Of a stretch of 33,758 bases of DNA, positions 22,363 through 29,552 are shown in pieces. The notes beneath the pieces were generated by a model. That model saw only the letters and a list, made by a program, of their open reading frames with translations. It was not told the origin of the DNA and did not search any database. The position numbers and the translations under genes are program-made. The stretch is from the NCBI GenBank assembly GCA_937907165.1, contig CALCUH010000080.1, positions 1-33,758 on the forward strand, written 5' to 3'. The DNA comes from an uncultured Bacteroidales bacterium (GTDB lineage Bacteria; Bacteroidota; Bacteroidia; Bacteroidales; Paludibacteraceae). Numbering within the stretch: position 1 is the stretch's first letter; the number at the start of each line of letters is the position of its first letter.

Positions 22363-22653
22363 GGCAAAAAACTGAGGAGCGTCACATATTGGAAAAGCGT
22401 CATTGACCGCTTGTTTTTGATCGATTGAAACTTCCACATTCAAAGAGTTGTCGGAAACAAAGCAGGAAGTGATGCCTATGGGTATGCTAACCACGCATCC
22501 TGTGTGTGCAGAAGGTCTTTAGTAAGACTTTCATGCACACTTTGGGGTTGTGTTTGTATACTTCACGTAGGTATTGCTCTGCAAGTTCTCAACTCAAGGC
22601 TGTGGAAGGCCCCAATCGATGAATGCGCGGATGTGAATACCTACGCTTTTTTT
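22363..22653 (+). ncRNA. Candidate structured RNA with intrinsic terminator
   Basis: A 290-nt stretch without a convincing protein gene that contains three consecutive hairpins on the plus strand. The first pairs 22484-22487 with 22495-22498, extended by GG/CC. The second pairs GTGTGCA (22504-22510) with TGCACAC (22534-22540), with an inner GTCTT/AAGAC stem. The third is a perfect 10-bp stem CGTAGGTATT/AATACCTACG (22566-22575 with 22636-22645) enclosing 60 nt and followed by C and seven T. GCGTCA occurs twice near the 5' end (about 22379-22384 and 22397-22402). No TAnnTTTG promoter is seen inside, so it may be the 3' untranslated region of the 71-residue gene rather than an independent RNA. 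No known RNA family was recognised. Confidence 0.45.
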
Positions 22654-22894
22654 GTATATAAATTGATAGTAAAATGTCTGTTCTAGGTATTAATAGACTC
22701 TACTAATAGATCGAATAGAGAAAAGTCATATCGTACATCATTGACGTTACTGATAATCCAGAATTAGCACTTCAGAATTAGCATCAGTACATTTTCGGCA
22801 ACGGTGTTTACGCTTCTTCATAAGGGCGTGAACTGAATTTTTGTTGTCTGATGCTGGCAGTGCTAAGCCATGGATTAACCTCAAATCTTCTTTC
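22654..22894. other. Unassigned region before the restriction-modification operon
   Basis: Contains a direct repeat CAGAATTAGCA (22760-22770 and 22774-22784) and, on the minus strand, a 68-codon open frame (22747-22953) that includes RCRKC and KKRKH stretches. That frame overlaps the hairpin at 22895-22925 and the dpnM start, and no family is recognised, so it is not called a gene. The plus-strand frame of dpnM is open back to 22832 but has no better start there. Confidence 0.3.
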
Positions 22895-22930
22895 ATGCCC
22901 TTTTCTAAAATTTGGAGAAGGGCATTTTTA
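22895..22930 (+). terminator. Terminator or attenuator directly upstream of dpnM
   Basis: An 11-bp stem with one G-U pair (22895-22905 with 22915-22925) and a 9-nt loop is followed by five T, ending 21 nt before the dpnM start codon. No strong promoter fits between it and the gene, so it may act as an attenuator of the restriction-modification operon. Confidence 0.7.
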
Positions 22931-22951
22931 CTAGGTCTTGCAATGTTTATC

Positions 22952-23836
22952 ATGAGAGCAAAACCTTTTATTAAGTGGGTTGGAGGTAAATCACAACTTA
23001 TAGAGCAATTGGATGCTCAGTTACCTAACGATTTTGGTAATTGGGAGAATGTTACTTACATCGAGCCTTTCGTGGGTGGTGGAGCAATGCTTTTCTATAT
23101 GCTTCAGCGCTACCCCAATATTCAGCGGGCAGTCATTAATGATATTAATTCTGACCTTGTCTGCTGTTATCAGACGGTTCGTGACCAAGTGGAGGTACTT
23201 ATCGAATCGCTCCGAAATTATGAACAATTATATCTGGCGTTGCAGACGGAAGATAATCGTAAAGATTTTTATATGGCTGCTCGCAGTCGCTATAATGAGA
23301 AGAACCTGGATTCGATAGAAAACACCACTTTGTTTTTCTTTCTTAATCGAACTTGTTTCAATGGCTTGTATAGAGTCAATAAGAGTGGTTTTTTCAATGT
23401 GCCATTTGGAAAGTATGCCAATCCAACCATATGCGATCCTGATACACTTCGCATGGATAGTGAGTTGTTGCAAAGAGTAGAGATTATGAATGGTGATTTT
23501 GAAGAGACCTTTCAGTATGCGCAAGGTAATACTCTATTTTATTTCGATCCTCCTTATCGTCCTCTTAGTGATACATCAAGCTTTAATGACTATACCAAGG
23601 AGGCTTTCAATGATAATGCACAAATAAGGCTGAAAGAGTATTGTGATCGTATTCACGCAGCGGGTTACCAATTCATGCTTAGTAATTCAGACTGCAAAGG
23701 GAAGAATGAGGCAGATAACTTTTTTGATGTGTTGTATGAAGCATATCAAATAGAGCGTGTATGGGCTTCTCGTAGTATAAATGCTATTGCGTCGAAACGG
23801 GGCAAACTTACCGAAATACTAGTTCGTAATTATTAA
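22952..23836 (+). CDS. dpnM: DpnM/Dam-type adenine-N6 DNA methyltransferase (GATC)
   Basis: Methylates adenine, predicted in GATC, protecting host DNA. Alpha-class amino methylase of the D12 family: motif X KPFIKWVGGKSQL (4-16), motif I IEPFVGGGAM (37-46) for S-adenosylmethionine, target-specific middle part with TLFFFLNRTCFNGLYRVN (126-143), and catalytic motif IV DPPY (199-202) followed by SSFNDY, typical of Dam and DpnM. ATG 22952 (MRAKPFIKW) is preferred because motif X begins at once. The nuclease gene follows after 4 nt. A/T-rich codon use unlike argB or ychF suggests recent acquisition. Confidence 0.92.
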   Translation: MRAKPFIKWVGGKSQLIEQLDAQLPNDFGNWENVTYIEPFVGGGAMLFYMLQRYPNIQRAVINDINSDLVCCYQTVRDQVEVLIESLRNYEQLYLALQTEDNRKDFYMAARSRYNEKNLDSIENTTLFFFLNRTCFNGLYRVNKSGFFNVPFGKYANPTICDPDTLRMDSELLQRVEIMNGDFEETFQYAQGNTLFYFDPPYRPLSDTSSFNDYTKEAFNDNAQIRLKEYCDRIHAAGYQFMLSNSDCKGKNEADNFFDVLYEAYQIERVWASRSINAIASKRGKLTEILVRNY

Positions 23837-23840
23837 AAAC

Positions 23841-24683
23841 ATGGAGAAAGACTTCAATAAATTCATGTCTCAACTTCAAGAGACAAATCAAACACTTGAC
23901 TTCTTCTGCGATTTCGAAAAAATCGCAAAAAATGTGGAGGATATAAAACTAAGTTTATGCATGCTTAATAGTCTTTTAGGTGCTACGGACATGCGTAAAG
24001 CTGTTGAAACAATATGGAAGCGAGATAAAAGTGCGTTTAATGTTATGGATATCCTTATTGCTGTTCGCAGTGAAGGTCATAAGAAAGTGTTAAACTCATT
24101 AGGAGAATGTGTTGTTATAGACTCATTATTCAAGTCTGTGGATGGTGTAATGGAGTATCTTGACAACACAGGTCTTACTGAAGTTTTCCAGCAAAATAAG
24201 ATTAAGGATTTGGTGGATTATGTATTTGGCATAGAGACTGGATTAGACTCAAATGCTAGGAAGAATCGGAGCGGTCATGTAATGGAGGGAGTGGTGGCTC
24301 GTATATTTGATGAAGCTGGCGTTGGTTATAGACAAGAGGTCTATTCAAGAGAATGGCCTTCTATCTCAAAGGCATTGGGCAGTGATGAGAAGCGTTTTGA
24401 CTTTGTTATAGAATCAAAATCTAAGATCTATCTTATTGAGGTGAATTTCTATAGTGGAGGTGGTTCAAAACCAAATGAGGTAGCACGTTCCTACTCTGAT
24501 ATAGCACCTAAGATTAATAGTGTCAATGGATTTGAGTTTGTGTGGATAACTGATGGTATTGGATGGAAAAGTGCTCGAAATAAACTACAAGAGGCATACA
24601 GCATTATACCAAGTATTTATAATCTAACTAGCATTGATGATTTTATCAAAACAATAAATAAGAATGGTTTGCAACGAAAATAA
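23841..24683 (+). CDS. dpnB: DpnII-family type II restriction endonuclease
   Basis: Predicted to cut unmethylated GATC. The C-terminal catalytic region is a PD-(D/E)XK variant: D187 in KRFDFVI, then E200-x-N202 in YLIEVNFYSGGGSKPNEVAR, a stretch characteristic of DpnII relatives. Upstream of it, ARKNRSGHVMEGVVARIF (139-156) is also typical. The N-terminal 120 residues are helical and probably contact DNA. Length 280 is close to DpnII. It lies 4 nt after dpnM and 2 nt before dpnA, so expression is tightly coupled. The specificity is inferred from family and from the Dam-type partner. Confidence 0.9.
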   Translation: MEKDFNKFMSQLQETNQTLDFFCDFEKIAKNVEDIKLSLCMLNSLLGATDMRKAVETIWKRDKSAFNVMDILIAVRSEGHKKVLNSLGECVVIDSLFKSVDGVMEYLDNTGLTEVFQQNKIKDLVDYVFGIETGLDSNARKNRSGHVMEGVVARIFDEAGVGYRQEVYSREWPSISKALGSDEKRFDFVIESKSKIYLIEVNFYSGGGSKPNEVARSYSDIAPKINSVNGFEFVWITDGIGWKSARNKLQEAYSIIPSIYNLTSIDDFIKTINKNGLQRK

Positions 24684-24685
24684 TT

Positions 24686-25603
24686 ATGATTAAGACCTAC
24701 TATAAATCTAATAACAACGATTTCTCCCTTGCTCATGGAGATACATTTCAGTTATTGAAAGAATTCTCCTTTAAGTTTGACATGATATTCGCAGATCCTC
24801 CATATTTTCTTTCAAATGGAGGTATAAGTCTTCAGAGCGGGAAAGTTGTGTGTGTCGACAAGGGAGAATGGGACAAGGGAAAAACTCCAGAAGAGATGAA
24901 GGAGTTTAACATGGAGTGGCTTCGTTTATGTCGTGATAAGTTAAAGGATAATGGAACTATCTGGATTTCAGGTACCTATCATAATATTTTTTCAGTGGCA
25001 AATTGCCTTACAGAACTCGGTTATAAGATTCTTAATGTAATAACGTGGCAGAAGACTAATCCTCCAATAAATATATCCTGTCGATTCTTTACATACTCGA
25101 CTGAATTTATCATTTGGGCAAGAAAACACGAGAAAATACCTCATAAGTTTAACTATGAATTGATGAAACGGTTAAATGATAATAAGCAAATGACGGATGT
25201 TTGGCGTCTTCCCGCTATCGGTCGTTGGGAAAAATCGTGCGGTAAACATCCAACACAGAAGCCTCTATCGTTATTAACACGAATTATCTTGTCATGCACA
25301 GATAAGGGGGATTGGGTTCTTGATCCTTTTAGCGGTAGTTCAACAACAGGAATTGCTGCAAATCTTTGCGATAGAAGGTTTGCTGGAATTGAGCAGTCAG
25401 AAGAGTTTTGTAATATGAGCAAAGTGCGAAGAGAGGAGTTGGATGATATTGGACAAAGAGTAAATTTGAAGCGACACATTGTTGATCTAAAAATATTAGA
25501 GTCAAGCAAACAGTTAAGTTTATTTGAAGAAGAGAGTAGCATGATTTGTGAGGAGAGCAGTCATATCTATGAAACGCTTCCTTTTAATACGGAGCCAATA
25601 TAG
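24686..25603 (+). CDS. dpnA: DpnA-type second adenine methyltransferase with clamp-binding-like motif
   Basis: Beta-class (circularly permuted) N6-adenine methylase, the second methylase of DpnII systems. Motif IV DPPYFLSNGG (37-46) comes first. The target region includes KTNPPINISCRFFTYSTEF, KHPTQKP (188-194) precedes motif X, and motif I is VLDPFSGSSTTGIAA (211-225). In Streptococcus, DpnA also methylates single-stranded DNA and so protects incoming transforming DNA; a similar role here is inference. Beyond the family core (after about 262) there is an acidic tail containing QLSLF (276-280), an exact match to the beta-clamp binding consensus. The order dpnM-dpnB-dpnA differs from the classical M-A-B order. 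Confidence 0.9.
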   Translation: MIKTYYKSNNNDFSLAHGDTFQLLKEFSFKFDMIFADPPYFLSNGGISLQSGKVVCVDKGEWDKGKTPEEMKEFNMEWLRLCRDKLKDNGTIWISGTYHNIFSVANCLTELGYKILNVITWQKTNPPINISCRFFTYSTEFIIWARKHEKIPHKFNYELMKRLNDNKQMTDVWRLPAIGRWEKSCGKHPTQKPLSLLTRIILSCTDKGDWVLDPFSGSSTTGIAANLCDRRFAGIEQSEEFCNMSKVRREELDDIGQRVNLKRHIVDLKILESSKQLSLFEEESSMICEESSHIYETLPFNTEPI

Positions 25604-25799
25604 TTCTTCTAATATTTTATGCATATCCCTTCCATTCCTCAGTCCGAAAGGCCATATTTGAGTAACCTGGAAGGCACGCACCAAGTACGATCTCTTCCTA
25701 AAGCGCAGTACCGATGTTTGCGCCAGGTAGTGGTTCCTGTCGTATTCCCTAAAAATATGCAATTACACATATAACAACATGTAAATTAGATGATTAGAA
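25604..25799. other. Unassigned region after the restriction-modification operon
   Basis: Part of it (about 25619-25755) looks less A/T-rich than its flanks. Short frames are open on both strands: plus 25619-25777 (52 codons) and minus 25762-25520, which runs into dpnA. It contains ACCTGG/CCAGGT and GCGCA/TGCGC inverted repeats. This could be a relic of an unrecognised gene or a structured element; neither reading is secure. Confidence 0.25.
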
Positions 25800-25947
25800 A
25801 TGTTGAGAAGAAAGCTATATAATGAAATCCTAGCATGGAGGAAAAATAAGGACAAGGAATGTCTTTTATAAATTCATGGCTGGAAATGTGGGCAAAGAGG
25901 ATAAAAAGATAGCATTGCCTTTTTACATGATTCCGTTTTGCCTTTAA
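25800..25947 (+). pseudogene. Scar of a second DUF4143 ATPase gene (internal deletion)
   Basis: 25800-25868 encodes MLRRKLYNEILAWRKNK and a few more residues (23 in all), the usual N terminus of this ATPase family just before its Walker A strand, then stops at TAA 25869. From 25870, shifted by one base, comes KFMAGNVGKEDKKIALPFYM, then IPFCL and stop (25945-25947), the usual C-terminal strand of the DUF4143 domain. About 1.1 kb of the gene is therefore missing and the ends are fused out of frame. It is a different subfamily from the intact copy at 20673. Confidence 0.6.
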
Positions 25948-25984
25948 AAAGCGCCTTTTAGGGAGTCTGCGAGCGTTCTCCCCA

Positions 25985-26012
25985 CAAAAAAAGGGAGGTT
26001 TTCGCCTCCCTT
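25985..26012 (-). terminator. Terminator of the ychF-DUF4410 transcript
   Basis: On the minus strand an 8-bp stem, AAGGGAGG/CCTCCCTT (26012-26005 with 25998-25991), with loop CGAAAA is followed by a run of T. The run of A at 25986-25992 on the plus strand supplies the T-run. Confidence 0.8.
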
Positions 26013-26035
26013 TCCTGTTATGGATTCAATACAAA

Positions 26036-26629
26036 TCATTTTGCCTTGTATTTGCCCAACATCCAAGCGATGTCTTCGCCGAAGAAGACGAACTCTTCCT
26101 CAACGCACTTCTCGTAAGACTTAGCGTTGGTGGAAACTCTCTTGTGTTTGAACCATGTGAATTCCTTGCCATTACCGTCTTGCACGGTTCCTGAGATTTC
26201 GATGCGTTGTCCGCCTGCTCCGAATCCTACCCATGCGCGTAATGCGCGGCTACCCATGCTCAACTCCTCGTATTTGATGTTCAACTTCAAAGCGTTGGCT
26301 TCGATGTTTTGGTCTGCCGTGGCTACGACAATATTCATCCCTTTGAGACGCTTTTGCAATCTCTCTTGAACCACCGTAGGCACCTTCTTTAATGCTTTCT
26401 CAAGTGCCTCGTATCGATTATCGTCCTTTTCAGGCCACTCGACCTTTGATTCGTCGAAAGGCATGATGTAGATGGTCTTGTAATCGTTCAAGTTAAAGAT
26501 CTCTTTTACTTTTACGGAATCGATGTGGTCGAACCAATCTTCGAATTCTCCTACTTCCAACTTATCCTTCGCGAAGGATGCTGACGCAAATGCGCAAATG
26601 AGCGCTAAGACTGAAATGATTTTTTTCAT
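26036..26629 (-). CDS. Exported DUF4410-type protein
   Basis: Predicted periplasmic or envelope protein. The signal peptide is residues 1-20 (MKKIISVLALICAFASASFA). The mature part has DYKTIYIMPFDESKVEWPE, a helix with VPTVVQERLQKRLKG, then a beta region LKLNIKYEELSMGSRALR and AWVGFGAGGQRIEISGTVQD, the stretch by which DUF4410 proteins are recognised. The function of the family is unknown. It begins 15 nt after the ychF stop, so it may be co-transcribed with it. Confidence 0.72.
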   Translation of the reverse strand: MKKIISVLALICAFASASFAKDKLEVGEFEDWFDHIDSVKVKEIFNLNDYKTIYIMPFDESKVEWPEKDDNRYEALEKALKKVPTVVQERLQKRLKGMNIVVATADQNIEANALKLNIKYEELSMGSRALRAWVGFGAGGQRIEISGTVQDGNGKEFTWFKHKRVSTNAKSYEKCVEEEFVFFGEDIAWMLGKYKAK

Positions 26630-26644
26630 GGTATATAAATTTAG

Positions 26645-27745
26645 TTAGACATTGAATCTGAAATGCATGATGTCGCCATCTTGTCCGATGTAGTCCTTCC
26701 CTTCGATGGAGATCTTGCCGGCTTCCCTACAAGCAGCCTCGGAACCGAGCGATACATAGTCGTCGTACTTGATCACCTCCGCGCGGATGAATCCCTTCTC
26801 GAAATCGGTGTGGATGATTCCTGCGCATTGCGGCGCCTTCATGCCGCGGCGGAATGTCCATGCGCGGGTCTCGTCGGAACCCGATGTGAAGAATGTTTGG
26901 AGGTCCAGCAATTTATAGGCCGCTTTAATCAACCTTGCCACACCAGACTCCTTCAAACCGACCTCCTCCAAGAACATCTGTCTCTCCTCGTAGGTCTCCA
27001 ACTCGGCGATGTCGGCCTCTGTCGCGGCGGCTACGATGAGCATGTCGGCGTTCTCCTCCTTGATGGCCTCAGCCACCGCTTGCGTGTATTTGTTACCGCT
27101 CACCGCGCTCTTCTCGTCCACGTTGCAGACGTAAAGCACAGGCTTGGTGGTAAGCAGGAAGAGGTCCTTCACGATCGGTTTCTCCTCTTTGGTCAGTTCG
27201 ACGGTTCTTGCGGATTTGCCGGCCTCCAAAGCCTCTTTGTAACTTAAAAGGATCTCCCACACAGCCTTTGCGGTCTTGTCGCCGCCGGTTTGAGCCTGCT
27301 TTTGCACCTTCTGGATGCGGCTCTCAACCGTCTCAAGATCCTTCAATTGAAGTTCCATATCGATGATCTCCTTGTCACGGACAGGGTTGACAGAACCATC
27401 CACGTGGGTGACGTTCTCGTCGTCGAAGCAACGGAGCACGTGAAGGATGGCGTCCGTCTCACGGATATTAGCCAAGAATTTATTGCCTAGACCTTCACCT
27501 TTGCTGGCGCCCTTTACGAGGCCGGCGATGTCCACGATCTCCACATTGGTGGGGATGACGCGTTGAGGTTTGTCGATTTCAGCGAGTTTGTTGAGGCGCT
27601 CGTCCGGAACGGTGATCACGCCCACGTTTGGTTCGATGGTGCAGAATGGGAAGTTGGCGGCTTGCGCCTTCGCATTCGATAAGCAGTTGAATAGGGTCGA
27701 TTTTCCTACGTTTGGCAACCCTACGATGCCACATTGTAAAGCCAT
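26645..27745 (-). CDS. ychF: Obg-like ATPase YchF
   Basis: Ribosome-associated P-loop protein of the Obg family that prefers ATP over GTP and negatively affects the oxidative-stress response in E. coli. G1 loop GLPNVGKST (9-17), G3 DIAGLVKGASKGEG (about 73-86), the coiled-coil arm (about 130-165) and a C-terminal TGS domain (about 280-366, FFTSGSDETRAW, AGIIHTDFEKGF, DYIGQDGDIMHFRF). The length of 366 is standard. It is read leftward, divergent from the Dabb gene. Confidence 0.95.
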   Translation of the reverse strand: MALQCGIVGLPNVGKSTLFNCLSNAKAQAANFPFCTIEPNVGVITVPDERLNKLAEIDKPQRVIPTNVEIVDIAGLVKGASKGEGLGNKFLANIRETDAILHVLRCFDDENVTHVDGSVNPVRDKEIIDMELQLKDLETVESRIQKVQKQAQTGGDKTAKAVWEILLSYKEALEAGKSARTVELTKEEKPIVKDLFLLTTKPVLYVCNVDEKSAVSGNKYTQAVAEAIKEENADMLIVAAATEADIAELETYEERQMFLEEVGLKESGVARLIKAAYKLLDLQTFFTSGSDETRAWTFRRGMKAPQCAGIIHTDFEKGFIRAEVIKYDDYVSLGSEAACREAGKISIEGKDYIGQDGDIMHFRFNV

Positions 27746-27773
27746 ATCTTATCTTAATTGTTTAATTTTATCT

Positions 27774-27792
27774 CAAATATAACGCAAAGATA
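27774..27792 (-). promoter_or_regulatory. Two candidate -7 elements for ychF
   Basis: On the minus strand, TATCTTTG (27792-27785) and TATATTTG (27781-27774) both match TAnnTTTG, 39 and 28 nt upstream of the ATG. No clear -33 element. Confidence 0.5.
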
Positions 27793-27847
27793 CCCTTTTC
27801 TTTTTAGTTTTTATACCTAAATTTTAACGTCCGACCGCAAAATATTC

Positions 27848-27855
27848 TAATTTTG
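27848..27855 (+). promoter_or_regulatory. Candidate -7 element of the Dabb gene
   Basis: TAATTTTG matches TAnnTTTG and lies 41 nt before the ATG. Confidence 0.45.
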
Positions 27856-27896
27856 TGTCATTGCAATTTCATGAATGATAATTTAGTAAAAATATT

Positions 27897-28199
27897 ATGG
27901 TAAAGCATGTTATTTTGTGGACGTTGAAGGATACTTTTTCAGCGTCGGAGAAAGAAGAGATTAAGGCGGGCATCAAGGCTGGTTTGGAAGGCTTGAAGGG
28001 CGTTGTACCGGGTTTGCTCGACGTGAAGGTTAACATCAACGGTTTGCCGACCTCCAATGTGGATGTGATGTTGGACTCAACACTGGAGAGCTTCGAGGCG
28101 TTGAAGGCCTATGCGGTCCATCCCGCTCACGTGGCGGTGGCAGACACCAAGGTCCGTCCTTACACGGCTGACAGAAAGTGCTTGGATTACGAGGTGTAA
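27897..28199 (+). CDS. Dabb-family (stress-responsive A/B barrel) protein
   Basis: Single dimeric alpha-beta barrel domain of 100 residues. MVKHVILWTLKD (1-12) is the canonical first strand with the family His, followed by a Lys/Glu-rich helix, then VVPGLLDVKVNING and the FEALKAYAVHPAHVAVAD helix typical of Dabb proteins. Members bind small hydrophobic ligands or act in unknown stress pathways; no partner gene suggests the role here. It is a single-gene unit with its own promoter and terminator. Confidence 0.88.
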   Translation: MVKHVILWTLKDTFSASEKEEIKAGIKAGLEGLKGVVPGLLDVKVNINGLPTSNVDVMLDSTLESFEALKAYAVHPAHVAVADTKVRPYTADRKCLDYEV

Positions 28200-28228
28200 A
28201 AATTGAATTGCATCGTAGACTTATAGGA

Positions 28229-28259
28229 AAGGTCGGGTAGGAGACTATCCGACCTTTTT
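28229..28259 (+). terminator. Intrinsic terminator of the Dabb gene
   Basis: A 12-bp stem with one G-U pair (28229-28240 with 28245-28256) and a GAGA tetraloop is followed by T residues. Confidence 0.88.
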
Positions 28260-28296
28260 CTGTGAAACATAATCCGTTTATATCTATTCATAAAAT

Positions 28297-28333
28297 AAAA
28301 ATGCGGCATAACCTTGCGTCGTGCCGCATTTTT
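28297..28333 (-). terminator. Terminator of the second Rpn-like gene, probably bidirectional
   Basis: A 12-bp stem, AAAAATGCGGCA/TGCCGCATTTTT (28297-28308 with 28322-28333), is present. Read leftward it follows the Rpn-like gene by 20 nt and ends in T-rich sequence; it is A/T-symmetric and could act in both directions. Confidence 0.8.
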
Positions 28334-28353
28334 GTATCAGGGGAAAGTCTTCT

Positions 28354-29238
28354 TTATCCTATGATGGAACAGATTTTATCTTCCGTTATCTTCAGGCGCT
28401 CGCTGATTTCCTTTGCGGTCATGCCGCTTTGGTAGAGTAGTCTGACGGTTTCTTCAAGAGTTTGTTGGATGCCTTGTTGAATGCCTTGTTGAATGCCTTG
28501 TTGAATGCCATCCTCCATGCCTCTTTTATAGCCGTGCTGCTCCATGTCGATTTCATCCTCCAGGGCTTTCATGCTAGCCTCGTATTGGTTGTACTCTTCC
28601 TCGGTGAGGGCCGCCACGTTGGCCTTCTCCAAAAGTTTGAGCAGTCCTTCGTCCGCTCGCTCGTATACTGATGGGTCTATTCTATCCATGGTACCTAAAT
28701 CTTTGAATAAGTACAACCAAATATCCTTGGTTGTGAGGTTCTCTCTGTTAAGCTTGAAGTCGGGCAAAGATAAGAAAAAATTGTGATTGCGGTCCCAGAA
28801 TTCCACCAACTCGTCCCTGTCGTAAATACTCGTTCTGGTAATTGCTTTGTTCAGCCATTTGTTACGTTCCCCCATAATGAAGATGCCGAAAATTCGGGAG
28901 ATGTCTTGCTCCATCTTCTCCCATTTGAAGCCTCGCGTGATTTGTTTTGTCATAAGGTTGTAAACATAGAACGTTGCCCGGGTTTTGAAAAACTTTTGGG
29001 GAGCGTTCTGCATTTCTATCAGGATTGTCTCTCCACGCTCTGTGTCGCAGAGGAGGTCGAATGTGACGCCCCGTTGGTTATTACCGGGATGTGGCATCTC
29101 CACATTCTCGAATTTGACACTCGTTATCTTGTCCGTCTCTCCCTCCAAGATAGCGTTTAGAAAAGACTTCATTACGGTCTCGTCCTGCATACAGAACTTG
29201 AACCCGAAGTCACAGCGTAGATCAATGTACGTCGCCAT
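28354..29238 (-). CDS. Rpn-family PD-(D/E)XK nuclease with QGIQ repeats (paralogue)
   Basis: Paralogue of the gene at 13342-14349. Shared hallmarks: DFGFKFCMQDE and VMKSFLNAILE (10-32), FENVEMP, D61 in TFDLLCD, E75 and Q77 in LIEMQN, QKFFKTRATFY, and a YERADEGLLKLLEKA helix. The C-terminal part has four near-perfect GIQQ units followed by a small helical end (MTAKEISERLKITEDKI) that resembles a helix-turn-helix. Family members are DNA nucleases linked to recombination; this one is untested. It is monocistronic, ending in a good terminator. Confidence 0.85.
   Translation of the reverse strand: MATYIDLRCDFGFKFCMQDETVMKSFLNAILEGETDKITSVKFENVEMPHPGNNQRGVTFDLLCDTERGETILIEMQNAPQKFFKTRATFYVYNLMTKQITRGFKWEKMEQDISRIFGIFIMGERNKWLNKAITRTSIYDRDELVEFWDRNHNFFLSLPDFKLNRENLTTKDIWLYLFKDLGTMDRIDPSVYERADEGLLKLLEKANVAALTEEEYNQYEASMKALEDEIDMEQHGYKRGMEDGIQQGIQQGIQQGIQQTLEETVRLLYQSGMTAKEISERLKITEDKICSIIG
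28462..28509. repeat. Four 12-bp tandem repeats inside the second Rpn-like gene
   Basis: One TTGTTGGATGCC unit is followed by three identical TTGTTGAATGCC units, in codon register, coding for the QGIQ run. Near-identity suggests recent expansion. Confidence 0.92.
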
Positions 29239-29552
29239 AGTTTATATGATTAAGTTTAATTTCAGATAGAAAAATCGTTCAAGTTGATAGAATTTTTTCG
29301 TATTAAATGCAAATATAATAAATATGTAATATATACACAACATCTCTATCAAAGCAAATACAATCATTTTCCAATATAAAGGTCTAGATGGCATAGGGAT
29401 ACCCTTTGTGGAAGTCTGTGAAGTAATTTAATTAAATAGGAAAGGTGCGATTTTGTCGCACCTTCCTATTCTTTGATTTCAATATCATAGGTTCCTACAG
29501 CCTTTGTCTGTATTGGGTGTAAAGACGCACGACCGTGCGACTTTACATGACA
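29239..29552. other. Intergenic region with two strong hairpins
   Basis: No gene seen. It holds an imperfect hairpin (29435-29450 with 29456-29470, one bulge, loop TTTTG) and a long palindrome at 29518-29547. The 5' end, next to the Rpn start, is A/T-rich and presumably carries its promoter, but no perfect TAnnTTTG was picked out. Confidence 0.5.
29518..29547. repeat. REP-like palindrome / putative terminator after the GH5 gene
   Basis: A 30-nt near-perfect palindrome: TGTAAAG-A-CGCAC, loop GACC, GTGCG-A-CTTTACA, with one internal A/A mismatch. It begins 5 nt after the GH5 gene end (minus strand). The GACGCACG...CGTGCG core resembles dispersed palindromic repeats in bacterial intergenic regions. 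Confidence 0.6.

Noticed and set aside
22363..22653. tmRNA, RNase P RNA or SRP RNA
   Set aside because: None of the conserved core sequences of these RNAs could be found in the region.
22504..22686. 60-codon open frame in the structured region
   Set aside because: It lies across two hairpins and the terminator, and its composition (many Cys and Trp, hydrophobic end) looks random.
22747..22953. 68-codon minus-strand frame with RCRKC
   Set aside because: It overlaps the terminator hairpin and the dpnM start and has no recognised family. Kept only as a note in the intergenic entry.
25604..25799. Integron attC site
   Set aside because: Inverted repeats are present, but no GTTRRRY/RYYYAAC core pair and no integrase were seen.
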